DNA from: JAYPWI01 sp038135065 | GTDB taxonomy: Bacteria > Actinomycetota > Acidimicrobiia > Acidimicrobiales > Poriferisodalaceae | Direction: 5' to 3' | NCBI GenBank assembly: GCA_038135065.1 | Contig: JAYPWI010000001.1 | Location: 124,001 to 188,000 of the forward strand | DNA: 64,000 nucleotides | Translations under genes and position numbers: made by a program | Shown: in pieces, positions 52,358 to 60,661 of the stretch | How the letters are laid out: each line of letters starts with the position of its first letter | How positions within the stretch are numbered: the stretch's first letter is position 1 | The notes under the pieces: generated by a model | The model's database searches: none | Seen by the model: only the letters and a program-made list of their open reading frames with translations | Told to the model about the DNA's origin: nothing

Positions 52358-54862
52358 CTAGTGGAGACCGGCCCCCCAGGTCACCGAATCCTGGGCGTCG
52401 GCAGGGGAACTCGGTGGGCGGCGGGCCGACTGGCCCGTGAGCAGGGACGTCAGGCGCCCGGGTTCACATGGTTCGTGGAGGAGGTACCCCTGCACGAGGT
52501 CGCACCCGAGTTGGGCGAGCATCTCGAGTTGCGGTCTGTTCTCGACCCCCTCTGCAATCACGATGAGATCGAGTTGGTGCGCCATGTCGATGATGCTGCT
52601 CAGGATGGCCCGGTCGTGATGCTGGCGGTCACCACGCTGGATGAACTCCTTGTCGATCTTCAGGATGTCGATCGGAAACCTTCGGAGATGGCGTAGCGAG
52701 GTCTGTCCCGCGCCGAAGTCGTCGAGAGCCAACCGCAGGCCGCGGTCTTTGACCTGTTCGAGCAGGGCCTCGACATCTTCGCCCCATCCGACGAGGTTCT
52801 CGGTTACCTCGAGGATCACCTTCGATGGATCGATCCTGGTTCTGGCCATGACGTTGTCGAGGGAGGGAAAGAAGCGGGGATGGATCAGCTGCCGCGGCGA
52901 GACGTTGACCGCTACGAGGGGTGCAGCTTCCCCGTACAGCGACTGCCACACAGCTCCCTGTTCGAAGGTCCGGTCGAGCACTCTGTCGCCGAGGTCGAGA
53001 ATGAGCCCTGAGTCCTCGGCGATCGGCAGCAGCACGTGGGGTTGTTGAGGCCCTCGCACCGGATGGTGCCAGCGGACGAGGCTCTCGACGGCGACGAGGG
53101 AGCCGTCGGAGAGGTCGAGAATGCCCTGGTAGTGCACATCCACGGTGTCGGCCTGCAGCGCTTTACGGAGGTCGTTCTCCAGCTGTAGGCGGTCGACCAC
53201 CTCCTCGTCGATGTCCGCGCGGTAGTTCACCCATTGGGCCTTGCCGTGGCGCTTGGCTCGGTACATGGCGAGGTCGGCTCGCCGGAGAAGTTCAGCACCC
53301 CCGTCGCCGGGTCGACTCACTGCGACACCAACGCTGCAGGACACGGCCACCTCGTTGGCCGCAAGGGGAATCGGCCGGCTGATGACACCACAGATCGCAT
53401 CGGCCATCGCCCCGAGCTGCTCATCGGGATCGTCGGGGCGGACCGTGTCGACGAGGATCACGAACTCGTCGCCACCGATGCGGGCCGCCATGTCGCTCGG
53501 ACCGATCAAGGCCTCGAGCCGCCGTCCGACCTCCACCAGGAGCTCGTTGCCGGCTGCGTGCCCGAGGCTGTCGTTGACTGGCTTGAATCGATCGAGATCG
53601 ATGAAGATGACAGCGCATCGTTCGCCACCGGCCGATCTGACTCTGATCCGACGCTCGAGCTCGTCGACGAAGTGGCTCCTGTTGGCCAGGCCGGTCAGCG
53701 AGTCCGAGTACGCCTGCTGATGAAGCTCCGCCTGCATGGCCCGGAGTTCGCCGACCAATCGACGATTCTGGAGTGCGATGGTGGCGTTGCCGGCCAGCAA
53801 TTCGAAGCTGTCGGTGAGCGCATTGTCGATCAGTCCTCCGGGAGCGACCCCGCCCCGCAGGTAGACGCTCGGGTCCTCACCCGCCCCCAGTGGGCACATG
53901 ATCACACCGCCGAGGCCACAGCTGGCCAGCAGGCGGTCTGTCCCGTCGAACTCACCCCACAGGAAGCGGATGATTCGGGTGGGCATCGTCGGAGAGATGA
54001 CCCCAAGCGGGCCATCGGGATCGGGGAGTGCCGGGGTGCTGTCTCGACGGCGCGCCGCTTCGACGTGCCAGGAGCCGTCGCTGCGTCGCAAGCAGACGTC
54101 CGCGCTGTCCAACCCGAGGAGGAGGGCGCTTTCGAGCACCTCCTCGATCATCCCCGCGTCCAGTCGACCGATCCGTTGAGCGGACCGGGCCACGGTTTCG
54201 AGCAACCTGCTCCGTCCGGTGACCTCGGCGGTCATCTCGCGCTCGCTGCCGATCGCTCCCACCAATCGGTGGGCCAGGTAGATCCCGGGGATGGCAATGA
54301 CCAGGGCGATGCCCAGCGGTTGCGAGCGCGCGGCGACTGATTCGACGAATCCCGTACCGGCATTCGACTGATCGAGGAGCGTTCCAGCGCCGAGGAGGAG
54401 CAGCCACGCCACCTCGGCACCGAGGATGCCGAACCGCATGCCCGCTTCGAGCAAGGGGATGACGAGCAGCAGGACTTGCTGATCGGATGAACCAGAGGAC
54501 AGGCGCTCCGAGATGGCCAGGGCTAGAGCAGCATCGGCGGCGAGAGCAGAGAGGCTCGCCACGCTGCGAATCCACCCTCCGGCCAGCCGACGGCTCAACA
54601 GGGTCAGCGAGTTCACCATTGCGATGGCGCCAAGGAGGGCGCAGGCAGCAACGATGCGGGTGGTGATCGGCTCCCATCCGGATCCGGCCGGTGGGTACAA
54701 CAGGATGACGGGTAGGAGGCCCAGGACTACGGCAACTCGAAGATGGCGGAAGCCTGTCTCCACGAGTTCGCCGACCTCACCGGTGACCGAGTACCACGGA
54801 CGCCTAGGCGGCCCGGACCACCTACCAGGGTGAGGTCGCGGCCGGTTGGGAATTCCTTTCAT
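52358..54862 (-). CDS. Multi-pass membrane GGDEF-EAL protein
   Basis: ATG 54862 (MKGIPNRPRPHP) gives 834 residues. Residues about 40-210 hold six or so membrane segments; about 215-380 form a GAF-like sensor (LETVARSAQRIGRLDAGMIEEVLESALLLGLDSADVCLRR). The GGDEF domain (RIGGDEFVILVD) and EAL domain (VAVESLVRWHHP, VNVSPRQL, LEVTENL, ALDDFGAGQTSLRHL, LKIDKEFI, IAEGVENRPQLE) follow. The EAL signature is ESL, but metal- and substrate-binding residues are otherwise present. It makes or degrades cyclic-di-GMP. The methylsuccinyl-CoA dehydrogenase-like gene lies 98 bases upstream on the same strand. Confidence 0.9.
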   Translation of the reverse strand: MKGIPNRPRPHPGRWSGPPRRPWYSVTGEVGELVETGFRHLRVAVVLGLLPVILLYPPAGSGWEPITTRIVAACALLGAIAMVNSLTLLSRRLAGGWIRSVASLSALAADAALALAISERLSSGSSDQQVLLLVIPLLEAGMRFGILGAEVAWLLLLGAGTLLDQSNAGTGFVESVAARSQPLGIALVIAIPGIYLAHRLVGAIGSEREMTAEVTGRSRLLETVARSAQRIGRLDAGMIEEVLESALLLGLDSADVCLRRSDGSWHVEAARRRDSTPALPDPDGPLGVISPTMPTRIIRFLWGEFDGTDRLLASCGLGGVIMCPLGAGEDPSVYLRGGVAPGGLIDNALTDSFELLAGNATIALQNRRLVGELRAMQAELHQQAYSDSLTGLANRSHFVDELERRIRVRSAGGERCAVIFIDLDRFKPVNDSLGHAAGNELLVEVGRRLEALIGPSDMAARIGGDEFVILVDTVRPDDPDEQLGAMADAICGVISRPIPLAANEVAVSCSVGVAVSRPGDGGAELLRRADLAMYRAKRHGKAQWVNYRADIDEEVVDRLQLENDLRKALQADTVDVHYQGILDLSDGSLVAVESLVRWHHPVRGPQQPHVLLPIAEDSGLILDLGDRVLDRTFEQGAVWQSLYGEAAPLVAVNVSPRQLIHPRFFPSLDNVMARTRIDPSKVILEVTENLVGWGEDVEALLEQVKDRGLRLALDDFGAGQTSLRHLRRFPIDILKIDKEFIQRGDRQHHDRAILSSIIDMAHQLDLIVIAEGVENRPQLEMLAQLGCDLVQGYLLHEPCEPGRLTSLLTGQSARRPPSSPADAQDSVTWGAGLH

Positions 54863-54924
54863 CCGGCCAGCCTCCTTGGTGTGCCTGTTCCAATCGGTGC
54901 CAGGCGCTGGAGTCTGAGGGCCAG

Positions 54925-54943
54925 CGGCCAGAAGTTCTGGCCG
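54925..54943. repeat. Perfect 9-bp inverted repeat between the acyl-CoA dehydrogenase and GGDEF-EAL genes
   Basis: CGGCCAGAA (54925-54933) and TTCTGGCCG (54935-54943) flank a single G. It lies 17 bases beyond the dehydrogenase stop and 62 bases before the GGDEF-EAL start. It could be a terminator stem (seven pairs, five-base loop) or a protein-binding palindrome. No T-run follows. Confidence 0.5.
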
Positions 54944-54960
54944 AAGTGTCAGGGGGCTGG

Positions 54961-56541
54961 TCAGGCAGCGGAGGCCAGGAGTCGCCGCGCAATCAACTTC
55001 AGGCAGAGCGTCTCGTCCGCACCTTCGAAGATCGAGAGGACTCGGGCATCGACGAACAGTCGGCTCACCGAGTACTCCTCTGCGAAGCCGAATCCGCCGT
55101 GTATCTGCAGAGCTTCCCGGGTTACCCACTCGGCCGCCTTGCAGACGTATGCCTTGATCATCGACGCTTCGAGGGTGCCCTCGCCCTTGGCCATCATGGT
55201 TGCCACGGTGTAGGCGTACTGGCGCGAGCCCTGGATGATGGCGTTCATCCGGCCGAGCTTCGCCTGGGTCAGTTGGTAATCCAGGACCGACTGACCGAAC
55301 ACCTGGCGATCGGCTGCGTACTGGAGCGCAGCGTCGTACGCAGCTTGCATGACGCCGACCGCACGAGCCGCCGTCTGAAGTCGACCGTTCTCGAAGCCTG
55401 CCATCTGCATGTAGAAGCCCTGGCCGAGGCCGCCCTCACCTCCGATGAGGTTCTCGGCAGGCACCAGCCAGTTATCGAATGCAATCTCGAAGCTGTGCAT
55501 CCCGCGGTAGCCGAGCGTCGGAATGGCTCGGCCTTCCATCGAGCCACCCTCGTCCTGGGTGAAGGCGAAGCTGTGCCCCTCGGCCTGCGGCTTGGGCACG
55601 ATGAACAGAGAGAGGCCTCGGTGTGTCTTGGATCGATCCGGGTCGGTCCGGGCCAGCAGCATGAGGACATTGGCTCGTCCGGCGAAGGTGCACCAGGTCT
55701 TCACGCCGTTGATCAGCCAACCGTCGTCCGACCGGGTGGCCGTCACCTTCAGGTTGGCGACGTCGCTGCCGTAGTCGGGTTCAGTCACCGCCACGGCAAC
55801 CATCGTCTCGCCGGATGCGATACGGGGGAACCACTCTTGTTTCTGTTCCTCCGTGCCGCCCCGCTCGAGGGCCCGGGTGAGAATCTCCGGTCGCGTGATG
55901 AGCGAACCGCCTGCGCCCAAGGAGGCCCGGGACAGTTCCTCTGTCGCAATGACCATGCCCAGGTAGTCGCTCTCCCCGCCGGTTGCGAAGCCTCCGTACT
56001 CCTCGGGAACCGAGAGGCCGAAGCAGCCAAGCGCTGCCAGACCCTCGATGATGTCCTCGGGAATGTCGGTGTCGTTTCGATGGATGTGCTCGGCGTGGGG
56101 CGCGATCCGGTCCTCGCCGAAGCGCCGGAAGGTGTCGGCCACCATCTCGAAGTCCTCGGGGAGGTGGGTCGAAGCCGACAGTTGGGCTACCGACGCAACA
56201 AAGGCCGGGTCGCGATAGGCGGCGATGAACTCGCGGGCTGGGTGTAGTTCGTCGAGCCCGACCCCCCAGTCGGCCTCTCGGCCGAACAACTTGCCGTTCA
56301 GGTCGTGCAGGGCATCTGCGATGAAGGTGCAGGCCAGGCGCCCCTCTGCGTCGCCCTTGGCTCCGTAGTCGATCAGTGACCTGCTGATCTCTACCGCCGA
56401 TGCGGCATGGGCCAGGTCATACAGCAGGGACTGGTGGTCGTCGGCGTCGGGCAGGGCAGCGATATGGGTGGTCGCTCGTTCGATGATCGACACACCGATA
56501 GCGAGAGCTTCGGCGGCCTGCGTGAGGTCGGGTGCAGTCAT
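54961..56541 (-). CDS. mcd: Acyl-CoA dehydrogenase, probably (2S)-methylsuccinyl-CoA dehydrogenase
   Basis: ATG 56541 gives 526 residues. An acyl-CoA dehydrogenase core starts near residue 130 (LPEDFEMVADTFRRFGEDRIAPHAEHIHRND) with VAVTEPDYGSDVANLKVTAT, INGVKTWCTFAGRANVLMLLART and the catalytic Glu in SIFEGADETLCLKLIARRL. The extra N-terminal helical domain of about 125 residues (DLAHAASAVEISRSLIDYGAKGDAEGRLACTFIADALHDLNGKLFGRE) and EEYGGFATGGESDYLGMVIATEELSRASLGAGGSLITRPEILTRAL are the features I associate with methylsuccinyl-CoA dehydrogenase of the ethylmalonyl-CoA pathway. The family call is firm; the specific one is good but by recall. Confidence 0.82.
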   Translation of the reverse strand: MTAPDLTQAAEALAIGVSIIERATTHIAALPDADDHQSLLYDLAHAASAVEISRSLIDYGAKGDAEGRLACTFIADALHDLNGKLFGREADWGVGLDELHPAREFIAAYRDPAFVASVAQLSASTHLPEDFEMVADTFRRFGEDRIAPHAEHIHRNDTDIPEDIIEGLAALGCFGLSVPEEYGGFATGGESDYLGMVIATEELSRASLGAGGSLITRPEILTRALERGGTEEQKQEWFPRIASGETMVAVAVTEPDYGSDVANLKVTATRSDDGWLINGVKTWCTFAGRANVLMLLARTDPDRSKTHRGLSLFIVPKPQAEGHSFAFTQDEGGSMEGRAIPTLGYRGMHSFEIAFDNWLVPAENLIGGEGGLGQGFYMQMAGFENGRLQTAARAVGVMQAAYDAALQYAADRQVFGQSVLDYQLTQAKLGRMNAIIQGSRQYAYTVATMMAKGEGTLEASMIKAYVCKAAEWVTREALQIHGGFGFAEEYSVSRLFVDARVLSIFEGADETLCLKLIARRLLASAA

Positions 56542-56584
56542 TCGGCCAGCGTACGCAGGGGGCGGGCCGGTGCGGGAAATCAGT

Positions 56585-58995
56585 TCAAGGGAAAACCGGA
56601 GTGCCCGAGAACTCGGTGACGAAGGGAGCGATCTCGTCGGGGGGAACCGGTCGGGCGAAGAAGTACCCCTGGGCCTGGTCGCACCCCAGGGCCCGGAGAC
56701 TGTCGAGGGTCCATTCGTCCTCCACACCCTCGGCCACGACGTCGAGATCGAGGTTGTGGCCGAGTTCGATGATGGAGCGGACGATCACGAAGTCGCTCTG
56801 GTTGACGGCCATGGTGCCCACGAAGCTCCGGTCGATCTTGATCTCGTCGATGGGCAACTGGCGGAGGTAGGACAGGGAGGAGTAGCCGGTTCCGAAGTCG
56901 TCGACGCTGCTCCGGACTCCCAGGCTGCTGAGGCGCTCCAGGACACCGAGGGCGAGGACGATGTCGTCCATCACCTCGGATTCGGTGATCTCTAGCATCA
57001 GGCGCGACGGATCGATCTCGGCTGCCTCGAGGCACTGCTCCACGAAGATGGGCAGGTCGGCATCGGTGAAGTTCCGGACCGAGAGGTTGACGGNNNNNNN
57101 NNNAGGTGGATGCCCTCGTCGTCCCATGCTCGCAACTGATCGACGCCTCGCTGGAGGACTTGGCGGGTCAAGTCCTTCACCAGGCCCGACACTTCGGCCA
57201 GCTCGATGAATTCGTCGGGGGGGACCATGCCATGCTCGGGGTGGGCCCAGCGGACCAGCGCCTCGACCCCGACCACCGACGACGATCGCAGGTCGATCTT
57301 GGGCTGGTAGTGCACGACGAGTTCGTTCTCGGTGATCGCTCGGGGTAGTTCGCCGAGGAGTTTGAGGCGGCGGACGGTGAACCGGTCGTCGCTCGGGTCG
57401 TACCTCCGGTACGTCTCGCCCGCTGACTTGGCCTGGTACATGGCTACGTCGGCTCGTTGCAGCAGAAGGTCCGGATCCGAACCGTCCTCGGGGGAGCAGG
57501 CAGCTCCGATACTGGCCCCAGCTTGGATTGGCACGCCGTCCAGGACGATGGGGTGGGCGATGGCGATCTCGAGGTCGGCGGCCACGATCTGTGCCCGTTC
57601 GGGTCCGTCTGCCACGAGGAGGAGGGCGAACTCGTCACCCCCGAGGCGGCACACGAGGTCCCCGGGCATGGCGACCTCACAGAGACGGGCTGCTACTGCT
57701 CGCAGGAGCTGGTCCCCCTGCGCGTGTCCAAGGGTGTCGTTGACCTCTTTGAACTGGTTCAGGTCGAGCACCAACAGGGCGATGCGCGCGTGCTGGTCGA
57801 CGTCGAAGAGTTGCTGGAGGGCCGACCGCAGGGCCGTTCGGTCGGGGAGGGAGGTCAATTGGTCGACCTGGAGCGGAACAGGAGTCGACGTAGGTCCTGG
57901 ATGGCTCACGACCAGTACCCGGTCGCTTCCCAGCGGCCAGATCTGGTAGCCGCGATCGAGGGCCACCACCTGTTCGCCGCTGTGTGCCGCGTCCAGACAG
58001 TCAGACCACAGGCGGTCGTCGTCGAGGTCGAGCCCACGATCGAGATGGCTGGCATCGAGTACCCGGAGCGCTCCCTCCTCTTCGAGTATCTGAAGGGTGT
58101 GGACCGGGGTGTCGAGGAGTCCCAGGGTGAGCCGGAGACGATCGGCCTCTTCCCGCACCGTCGATTCGTCGGTGATGTCCTGGCTCACACCTCGCAGGAT
58201 GCGCCGACCTCGCTCGTCTTGGTCGGCGGTGACCGTGTCGCGGAGCCAGCGCCACGATCCGTCGCGGTGGCGCACCCGGAACTCACGCACGTGTCGTTGG
58301 CCCACCTGCAGTTCATGGGTCGTAGCCAGACGACCCCGATCGTCGGGGTGGATCAGGACGGTGAACGAACCCTGGAGTTCTGCCCATTCCACACGGTCGT
58401 AGCCCAGGAGTTCGCGCAGTCGGCCTCGGAGGAAGCGGGCACCGTCGGGTCCGGCTTCCCACACGAGGGCCGGGGCGCGGTCGAGCAGTTCTTCCTGCCG
58501 GCGTCGGATCGAGATGTGCTCGTTGCTGATCCCACCGACGATGACCGAGGTGGTGGCACCAGCAAGCCCGAACGCGACCATGAGGGCCGGGAGGTATCCC
58601 GGTTCGACCATGCGTCCGGCTGCGGTGAAGGCAAGGATCGACCACACGGTGACGCCCATGCCCCAGGTCCGTCCGGCCACCGAACTCTCGACAGCGACCA
58701 TGGCCAGTGCGCATAGCAGCACGGGGGCCCACATGCCTGGGGCAACCAGGGTGGAGGTGGCGGCCAGAATGGTGATGTCAGCCCAACTGACGTACCAGGG
58801 GAAGCTGTCGCTGCGAAGGGTGAGCCCGAGCAGTAGGAGGTGCCACGGCCCGACGCTGAAGAGCAGGGCGCGCACCAGGAGATCGGTGTTGGCGCCGAGC
58901 CGTGCCGGTTCGAGGGCGATGACCAGGATGGCGATCACCACGGCCGTCCGGACGAGCACGACGAAGCGCCATTTCTCACGCGTGCTGTGGCTCAT
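56585..58995 (-). CDS. Membrane PAS-GGDEF-EAL protein, interrupted by an assembly gap
   Basis: From ATG 58995 the protein has about six membrane segments (residues 10-150), a PAS domain (about 165-285: RFLRGRLRELLGYDRVEW, FRVRHRDGSWRWLRDTVTADQDERGRRILRGVSQDIT), GGDEF (LGGDEFALLL) and EAL (VGVEALVRWAHP). The 10 N at 57094-57103 fall between ...DEGIH-L and VNLSVRNF. Beyond the gap the EAL domain continues with LEITESEVMDDIV, SVDDFGTGYSSLSYL, IKIDRSFV, VAEGVED and QGYFFARP to TGA at 56585. With complete GGDEF and EAL signatures it is probably bifunctional for cyclic-di-GMP. The gene starts 160 bases from the divergent MutY gene. Confidence 0.88.
57094..57103. other. Assembly gap (10 N) inside the PAS-GGDEF-EAL gene
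   Basis: The reading frames on the two sides do not join if exactly ten bases are inserted; an intact gene needs a gap length of 2 modulo 3. The EAL-domain context (usually L-x-V-A-V-N-L-S) predicts about eight missing bases, encoding the L-x-x-A stretch before VNLS. The Ns are therefore a placeholder, not a measured length. Confidence 0.95.
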
Positions 58996-59155
58996 GACCC
59001 GACCGCCGATCGGTGCGGGCTTGTCCAGATCAAGGTTCACAGAGTGGATCCGATCGACGTGCCTCGCATGGTCAGAGTACCTGCGGTGCTCGTCGCGTTC
59101 GGTGACCCACGGTGGTGGTTCGCGCGGGGCGGGTGATGCGCAGCAAGATGTCGGG

Positions 59156-60037
59156 ATGGACGAGGGAGGGGTTCGCGATCTGAGGGCAGCGCTGCTGCGC
59201 TGGGGAGCCCGGGAAGCACGAGAGCTCCCGTGGCGTGGAACGCGGGATCCGTGGGCCGTCCTGGTGTCGGAGGTCATGCTCCAGCAGACCCAGGTGGCGC
59301 GGGTGGTTGAACGGTGGCCACGCTTTCTGGAGCTGTGGCCCACCCCGGATACCTGTGCATCTGCCGAACTCGCCGAACTGCTCGGGTTCTGGCAGGGGCT
59401 GGGCTACCCGCGTCGGGTTCGCAACCTGTGGCGGGCTGCCCGGGTCATGGTGCAAGAGCACGACGGGTGCGTGCCTCGATGTCTAGAGGACCTCCTGCGG
59501 CTTCCAGGCGTGGGGCCGTACACGGCCCGGGCGGTGTTGGTGTTTGCCTTCGAGCACGACATCGGGATGGTTGACACGAACGTCGGCCGGATCCTGGCCC
59601 GTTGGAGTGGCGCTCCGTTGACCCCGGCGGCCGCCCAGCGCATGGCCGACGAGATGGTGCCCACGGGTCGGGCCTGGCACTGGGGTCAGGCACTGTTCGA
59701 TCTCGGGGCAGCGGTCTGCGCGCGGCGGGATCCGCAGTGCGACCGGTGCCCTGTCGCAGGGTGTTGTCGGTGGGCTTTGGCGGGCCGACCTTCCCCGGAC
59801 CCGGCGCAGGGGAGTGCTGCGGTGGGACGCGTGCAGTCGCCATTCGAGGGGAGCAACCGTCAGGCTCGCGGGCGAATACTCAAGGCCCTCGATGCATCGC
59901 CTGTCGATCAGGCAGACCTGGCCGCACTTGTGGGTATCGATGATGTGGACCGACTGGGCGCCATCGTGGACGGATTGGTGGCGGACGGGTTGGTCAGCCG
60001 GTCGGGTCGCCAGTTGACTCTCGGCGAGGAACCCTAG
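59156..60037 (+). CDS. mutY: A/G-specific adenine glycosylase MutY
   Basis: ATG 59156 gives 293 residues. Catalytic E39 is in LVSEVMLQQTQVARVV, the helix-hairpin-helix in LLRLPGVGPYTARAV (about 114-126) with D140 in MVDTNVGRI, and the [4Fe-4S] ligands C188, C195, C198 and C204 have the exact CX6CX2CX5C spacing. It removes adenine mispaired with 8-oxoguanine. It lacks the usual C-terminal Nudix-like domain; instead residues about 225-290 form a short winged-helix-like segment. Its TAG shares the CTAG with the stop of the convergent selenoprotein gene. Confidence 0.95.
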   Translation: MDEGGVRDLRAALLRWGAREARELPWRGTRDPWAVLVSEVMLQQTQVARVVERWPRFLELWPTPDTCASAELAELLGFWQGLGYPRRVRNLWRAARVMVQEHDGCVPRCLEDLLRLPGVGPYTARAVLVFAFEHDIGMVDTNVGRILARWSGAPLTPAAAQRMADEMVPTGRAWHWGQALFDLGAAVCARRDPQCDRCPVAGCCRWALAGRPSPDPAQGSAAVGRVQSPFEGSNRQARGRILKALDASPVDQADLAALVGIDDVDRLGAIVDGLVADGLVSRSGRQLTLGEEP

Positions 60038-60555
60038 GCGGCGGTCTCGGCCAACAGGTGTTCGAGCAGTTCGTCGAATGCCTTGTCGGCCAGGGTCACC
60101 ATCTCTTCGTCGGTGCGGTCCTGGATCGGGTGTTCGACGTAGACGGCGGCCGGGTCGAAGCCCAAGGCCTCGCCCTGGCGAGCCGCGCCGTCGACGAACT
60201 GCACGGTGGCGACGAAGACCCCGGGAACGCCCCGTCGTTCGAGATCGCTGATGTCGTGCACACTGCACGACGTGCAGCTACCTCAATCGGCGAGCGCCTC
60301 GATGACGAGGTCGCACTTCGTCGCGATCTCGTGGCGCAGGTCGACGGGAGCTGGCTTGGTGAACGTCGGTTTCGCATAGCGCTCGACCCTCACGCCGAGT
60401 TCGGTCAGCCGTTCCTCGATGCGATCGAGGAACACATGACCTCTCGGTTTGCTGATGTCCAGCAACCCCACGGTGAGATCGTCGAGCGATCGTGGTCGCT
60501 CGAGACGCTGTCGGCGATCCGGTGATGCTTCGTTGGTCGGGTCCAGCACGCGCAT
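60034..60555 (-). CDS. Selenoprotein: UGSC-family protein with in-frame TGA = Sec91
   Basis: ATG 60555 has an AGGGGG ribosome site. Ninety codons lead to TGA (60285-60283), and the same frame continues to TAG at 60034, giving 173 residues with Sec91. Before the TGA: LLDISKPRGHVFLDRIEERL and CDLVIEALAD; across it: U-G-S-C-T-S-C, then SVHDISDLERRGVPGVFVATVQF. U91, C94 and C97 form the UGSC(T)xC motif that names this predicted selenoprotein family. The role is unknown, probably a selenol/thiol redox reaction. A SECIS-like hairpin lies 19 bases after the TGA. The stop overlaps that of the convergent mutY; PilT is divergent 106 bases away. Confidence 0.92.
60253..60271 (-). promoter_or_regulatory. 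Bacterial SECIS-like hairpin for Sec91 of the UGSC gene
   Basis: In the gene's direction GTCGTGCA (60271-60264) pairs perfectly with TGCACGAC (60260-60253) around loop GTG (60263-60261). Nineteen bases separate the TGA from the loop, and the loop starts with G then T, fitting bacterial SECIS rules. A competing six-base stem (CTGCAC/GTGCAG, loop GTC) lies closer to the TGA at 11 bases. Function is inferred. Confidence 0.75.
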
Positions 60556-60661
60556 GTCAGCCCCCTGTTCTGAACGAGATCATGCCGGAAACTGGCCAGC
60601 GGTGCCACCCGTTGGTGTTGCAGCACCTCAATGACCGGAGCGTCGGGCCGATGGACGAAGG

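Noticed and set aside
60034..60261. A separate 75-residue gene starting at GTG 60261
   Set aside because: The GTG lies in the SECIS loop, has no ribosome site, and the upstream frame supplies the rest of the UGSC protein.
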